14,744 bases of DNA from assembly GCA_947589525.1 (NCBI GenBank), contig CANQAW010000018.1, positions 1-14,744 on the forward strand, given 5' to 3'. Positions 12,193-14,744 of the stretch are shown piece after piece. The translations under genes and the position numbers were made by a program. Each line of letters starts with the position of its first letter. Positions within the stretch are counted from its first letter, which is position 1. This DNA comes from Candidatus Gastranaerophilales bacterium (GTDB taxonomy: Bacteria; Cyanobacteriota; Vampirovibrionia; Gastranaerophilales; Gastranaerophilaceae). The notes under the pieces were generated by a model. It was given only the letters and a program-made list of their open reading frames with translations. It was not told the origin of the DNA and did no database searches.

Positions 12193-14744
12193 TTATTCAA
12201 TAGCGTCAGCACAATCCTTGCATATTCCCATAGAGTTAAGCTCTCTGTATTTCCAGCAACGAGAGCATTTTTGTCCTTTTGCCGTATAAACTTTAACGCT
12301 GTAACCGTCTTGGCCGTATTCGTTTAAGGGTTTTTGTCCGGCATCTTCAAGATACACATGTGAAACAATATACAAATCCGATAGGATTGAAGCATATTTT
12401 TTTAATAATTGAAAATTCGCACTGTCGTCTGTTTGTATTAATACGTCTGCTTCCAAAGACGAACCGATTACTTTATCCTGATTTGCTCTAAGCGGTTCTA
12501 TGGCACGGGAAACAATTTCTCTTGTCTTTAAAAGAATGGAAAACTCTTCGTCAAGTTTTTCGTCAATCCATTTTTCATCAATTTTTGCCCAAGAATTTAA
12601 AAGAGCGCTTTCGCAATCTTTTAAGCAATCAGGCATGTTTTGCCAGATGTCTTCAGCCTGATGGGGCATAACGGGGACAAGAATTTTAACAAGCGTCAAC
12701 AAGATTTCATATAAAACGCTCTGGCATGCACGTCTTGAAAGAGACTTTTTGCCTTGAGTGTAGAGTCTGTCTTTAACTATATCAAGATAAAAAGAACTCA
12801 AATCCGCACTTGCGAAATTTTGCAGATATTGAAAATATTTATAAAATTCATAACCGACAAACGCGCTGTCAACATTTTTAATTAATTGAGCAAGACGAGA
12901 AAGCGCAAATTTATCAATAGCCTCAAGTTTTTCGTATTCAACATAGTCTTTTTTCGGGTCAAAATCAAATAAGTTTCCAAGCAAAAATCTTGCCGTGTTT
13001 CTTGTTTTTTTGAAAATTTCGCTCAATTGACCAATGATATTATTTCCTATTTTAATATCATTTTTATAGTCTACCGAAGCTGCCCAAAGTCTTAAAATAT
13101 CGGCTCCGTAAGTTTTAATTATATCATCGGGTCTGATATAGTTGCCTAATGACTTGGACATTTTTCTGCCATCTTCACCGAAAACAAAACCATGCGTTAA
13201 AACTTGTTTATAAGGAGCATGCTCAACCGTTGCTACAGCAGTTAATAAAGATGATTGAAACCAGCCTCTGTGTTGGTCAGAACCTTCAAGATACATATCA
13301 ACGGGAGTGGTGCCGAGTTCTTCTTTTCTTTTTTCAACAACCGCTCTCCAAGATACCCCCGAATCAAACCAAACATCCATTATATCTTTTTCTTTGATAA
13401 AATGCACACTGCCGCATTTTGGACATTTAAACCCTTTTGGGAGCAGTTCGTTTGCTTCTTTTGTAACCCAAGCATCCGAGGATTCTTTTTCAAAAATTTT
13501 TGCAACATTTTCAATAGTTTCATCACTGCAGATAATTTCTCCGCAATCTTTACAGGTAAATATAGGAATAGGTACACCCCATGCTCTCTGACGTGAAATA
13601 CACCAATCAGACCTGTCTTGCACCATATTACCTATTCTTGATTCGCCTGAAGCGGGAATCCATTTAACTTTTTTAATTTCTTCAAGAGCAAGCGCTCTAA
13701 ATTTATCAACTTTTACAAACCATTGCGGAGTTGAACGATACATAACGGGGTGTTTACATCTCCAGCAATGAGGATAAGAGTGCATTATTTCTTGAGATTT
13801 TAACAGAGCTCCGCAATTTTTTAAGTTATCAATAACAATTTGATTTCCTTTATAATAAGGAACGCCTTTTAAATCGGGAACTTCATCCGTCCAGCATCCT
13901 TTTGAATCAAAAGGAGAGAATGTTTCAAGTCCGTATTTCTGCCCTGCTTCCCAGTCCTCTAAACCGTGACCTGGGGCAGTATGAACACATCCCGTACCTG
14001 CGTCTAAAGTTACGTGGTCGCCTAAAATCATTAAAGATAATCTGTCATATAAAGGGTGTTTTGCTTTAAAATATTCAAAATCAGAACCTTTTAAAGCGCC
14101 TAAAACTTTAATATTTTCCCATTCGACATCTTTTGTAAAGTTTTCTAAAAGCTCGGATGCTACGACAAAATTTTCTCCTTTATATTCAAAAATTGAATAT
14201 TCAAACCTTGAATTTAAACAAATTGCGTTATTTGAAGGTATAGTCCAAGGAGTTGTTGTCCAAATAATTGAATATAACTTATTTTGAGAATTAATTCCGG
14301 CTTTTTGGTAGAGTTTTTGCGCCTCTTGAATTTCAAATTTAACATAAATGGAATCAGATGCAATATCCGCATATTCAACTTCCGCTTCGGCAAGTGCGGT
14401 TTCGCAATCGGCACACCAATATACAGGTTTCAAACCTTTTTCAATGTAGCCTTTTTTATACATTTGCCCGAAAACTCTGATTTGTTCGGCTTCATACTCT
14501 GGTGCAATTGTCAAATAAGGCTTTTCCCAATTTCCCAATACCCCGAGGCGTCTAAATGCCGCTTCTTGTCCTTTTAAACTTTTTAGCGCATACTCTCTGC
14601 ATTTTTGCCTTAACTCACCTTCCGTTATTGAATGCCTTCCGCCTTTAAGAGTCTTAACAACGGCATTTTCAATAGGAAGCCCGTGTGCATCATACCCCGG
14701 AACATAAGGAACATAATAACCTTTCATTGTTTTATATTTATTTA
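12193..14744 (-). CDS. ileS: Isoleucyl-tRNA synthetase (5' end outside window)
   Basis: Class I synthetase charging tRNA-Ile in the cytoplasm. The frame is open to the window edge: codons upstream of the ATG at 14727 read NKYKT, continuing the conserved block YKTMKGYYVPYVPGYDAHGLPIE, so that ATG is internal. About 850 residues are present; the HIGH motif and some 75-90 N-terminal residues lie beyond the edge. Counting from the internal Met: the editing (CP1) domain has TTTPWTIPSNNA (157-168) and GTGCVHTAPGHG (244-255); SYPHCWRCKHPVMYRSTPQWF (317-337) and DRSDWCISRQRAWG (371-384) lie in the core; a CxxC pair at 392/395 and another at 435/438 suggest a zinc site; KMSKS is at 522-526 (bases 13150-13164). 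The C-terminus carries the zinc finger of bacterial-type IleRS (cysteines 821, 824, 836, 839). A terminator follows. Confidence 0.97.
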   Translation of the reverse strand, partial: NKYKTMKGYYVPYVPGYDAHGLPIENAVVKTLKGGRHSITEGELRQKCREYALKSLKGQEAAFRRLGVLGNWEKPYLTIAPEYEAEQIRVFGQMYKKGYIEKGLKPVYWCADCETALAEAEVEYADIASDSIYVKFEIQEAQKLYQKAGINSQNKLYSIIWTTTPWTIPSNNAICLNSRFEYSIFEYKGENFVVASELLENFTKDVEWENIKVLGALKGSDFEYFKAKHPLYDRLSLMILGDHVTLDAGTGCVHTAPGHGLEDWEAGQKYGLETFSPFDSKGCWTDEVPDLKGVPYYKGNQIVIDNLKNCGALLKSQEIMHSYPHCWRCKHPVMYRSTPQWFVKVDKFRALALEEIKKVKWIPASGESRIGNMVQDRSDWCISRQRAWGVPIPIFTCKDCGEIICSDETIENVAKIFEKESSDAWVTKEANELLPKGFKCPKCGSVHFIKEKDIMDVWFDSGVSWRAVVEKRKEELGTTPVDMYLEGSDQHRGWFQSSLLTAVATVEHAPYKQVLTHGFVFGEDGRKMSKSLGNYIRPDDIIKTYGADILRLWAASVDYKNDIKIGNNIIGQLSEIFKKTRNTARFLLGNLFDFDPKKDYVEYEKLEAIDKFALSRLAQLIKNVDSAFVGYEFYKYFQYLQNFASADLSSFYLDIVKDRLYTQGKKSLSRRACQSVLYEILLTLVKILVPVMPHQAEDIWQNMPDCLKDCESALLNSWAKIDEKWIDEKLDEEFSILLKTREIVSRAIEPLRANQDKVIGSSLEADVLIQTDDSANFQLLKKYASILSDLYIVSHVYLEDAGQKPLNEYGQDGYSVKVYTAKGQKCSRCWKYRELNSMGICKDCADAIE

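Noticed and set aside
13149..13596. Several plus-strand open frames of 80-113 codons opposite ileS
   Set aside because: They lie wholly inside a highly conserved synthetase gene on the other strand and have no domain signature or ribosome binding site.
14725..14727. ATG at 14727 as the true start of ileS
   Set aside because: The conserved block continues upstream (NKYKT before MKGYYVPYVPG), and the HIGH motif region must still lie before it, so the gene runs off the window.

Overview
The window looks like chromosomal DNA from an AT-rich, Gram-negative, anaerobic bacterium. An outer membrane is indicated by a large protein with a C-terminal autotransporter-type beta-barrel, a Skp/OmpH-like periplasmic chaperone and an Slt-type lytic transglycosylase. 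Anaerobic metabolism is indicated by the H-cluster half of an [FeFe] hydrogenase. GatB points to the indirect (amidotransferase) route for Gln-tRNA and/or Asn-tRNA. My best guess is a gut Gastranaerophilales (Melainabacteria/Vampirovibrionia) relative. This is inference from the gene mix and style; other AT-rich Gram-negative anaerobes such as Fusobacteriota or Elusimicrobiota are not excluded.

Layout: (1) 2-853, the 3' part of an [FeFe] hydrogenase gene, closed by a strong terminator. (2) 992-1789, a secreted M48-like protein behind a perfect -35/-10 promoter, whose HExxH motif reads NELGH. (3) 1883-2236, a divergent XRE-type regulator. (4) 2394-5824, a two-gene operon of a 983-residue autotransporter-like surface protein with an Asn/Gly-rich repeat passenger, then a Skp/OmpH-like chaperone. 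(5) 5877-5962, tRNA-Leu(CAA) on the minus strand. (6) 6075-7520, gatB on the minus strand with its own promoter and a 36-bp palindromic terminator. (7) 7647-9973, three plus-strand genes of unknown function. The first and third are paralogues with a shared N-terminal NAVxINI[YF]xPQAY motif, a low-complexity linker and a HEAT-like C-terminus; the middle one is a small orphan. (8) 10026-11981, a membrane-anchored lytic transglycosylase on the minus strand. (9) 12193-14744, ileS on the minus strand, with its 5' end outside the window.

How the genes relate: gatB, tRNA-Leu and ileS are translation housekeeping genes. The envelope group is the XRE regulator, autotransporter, Skp-like chaperone, lytic transglycosylase and M48-like protein. 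Within it, the regulator/autotransporter/chaperone cluster forms a plausible self-contained surface-display module. The 7647-9973 locus is the least explained and the best candidate for an undescribed, lineage-specific system. Transcription units are well separated: hairpin terminators follow nearly every unit, and two of them are symmetrical enough to serve convergent genes. No gene-free stretch exceeds about 210 bases. No mobile element, CRISPR array or prophage gene was seen.
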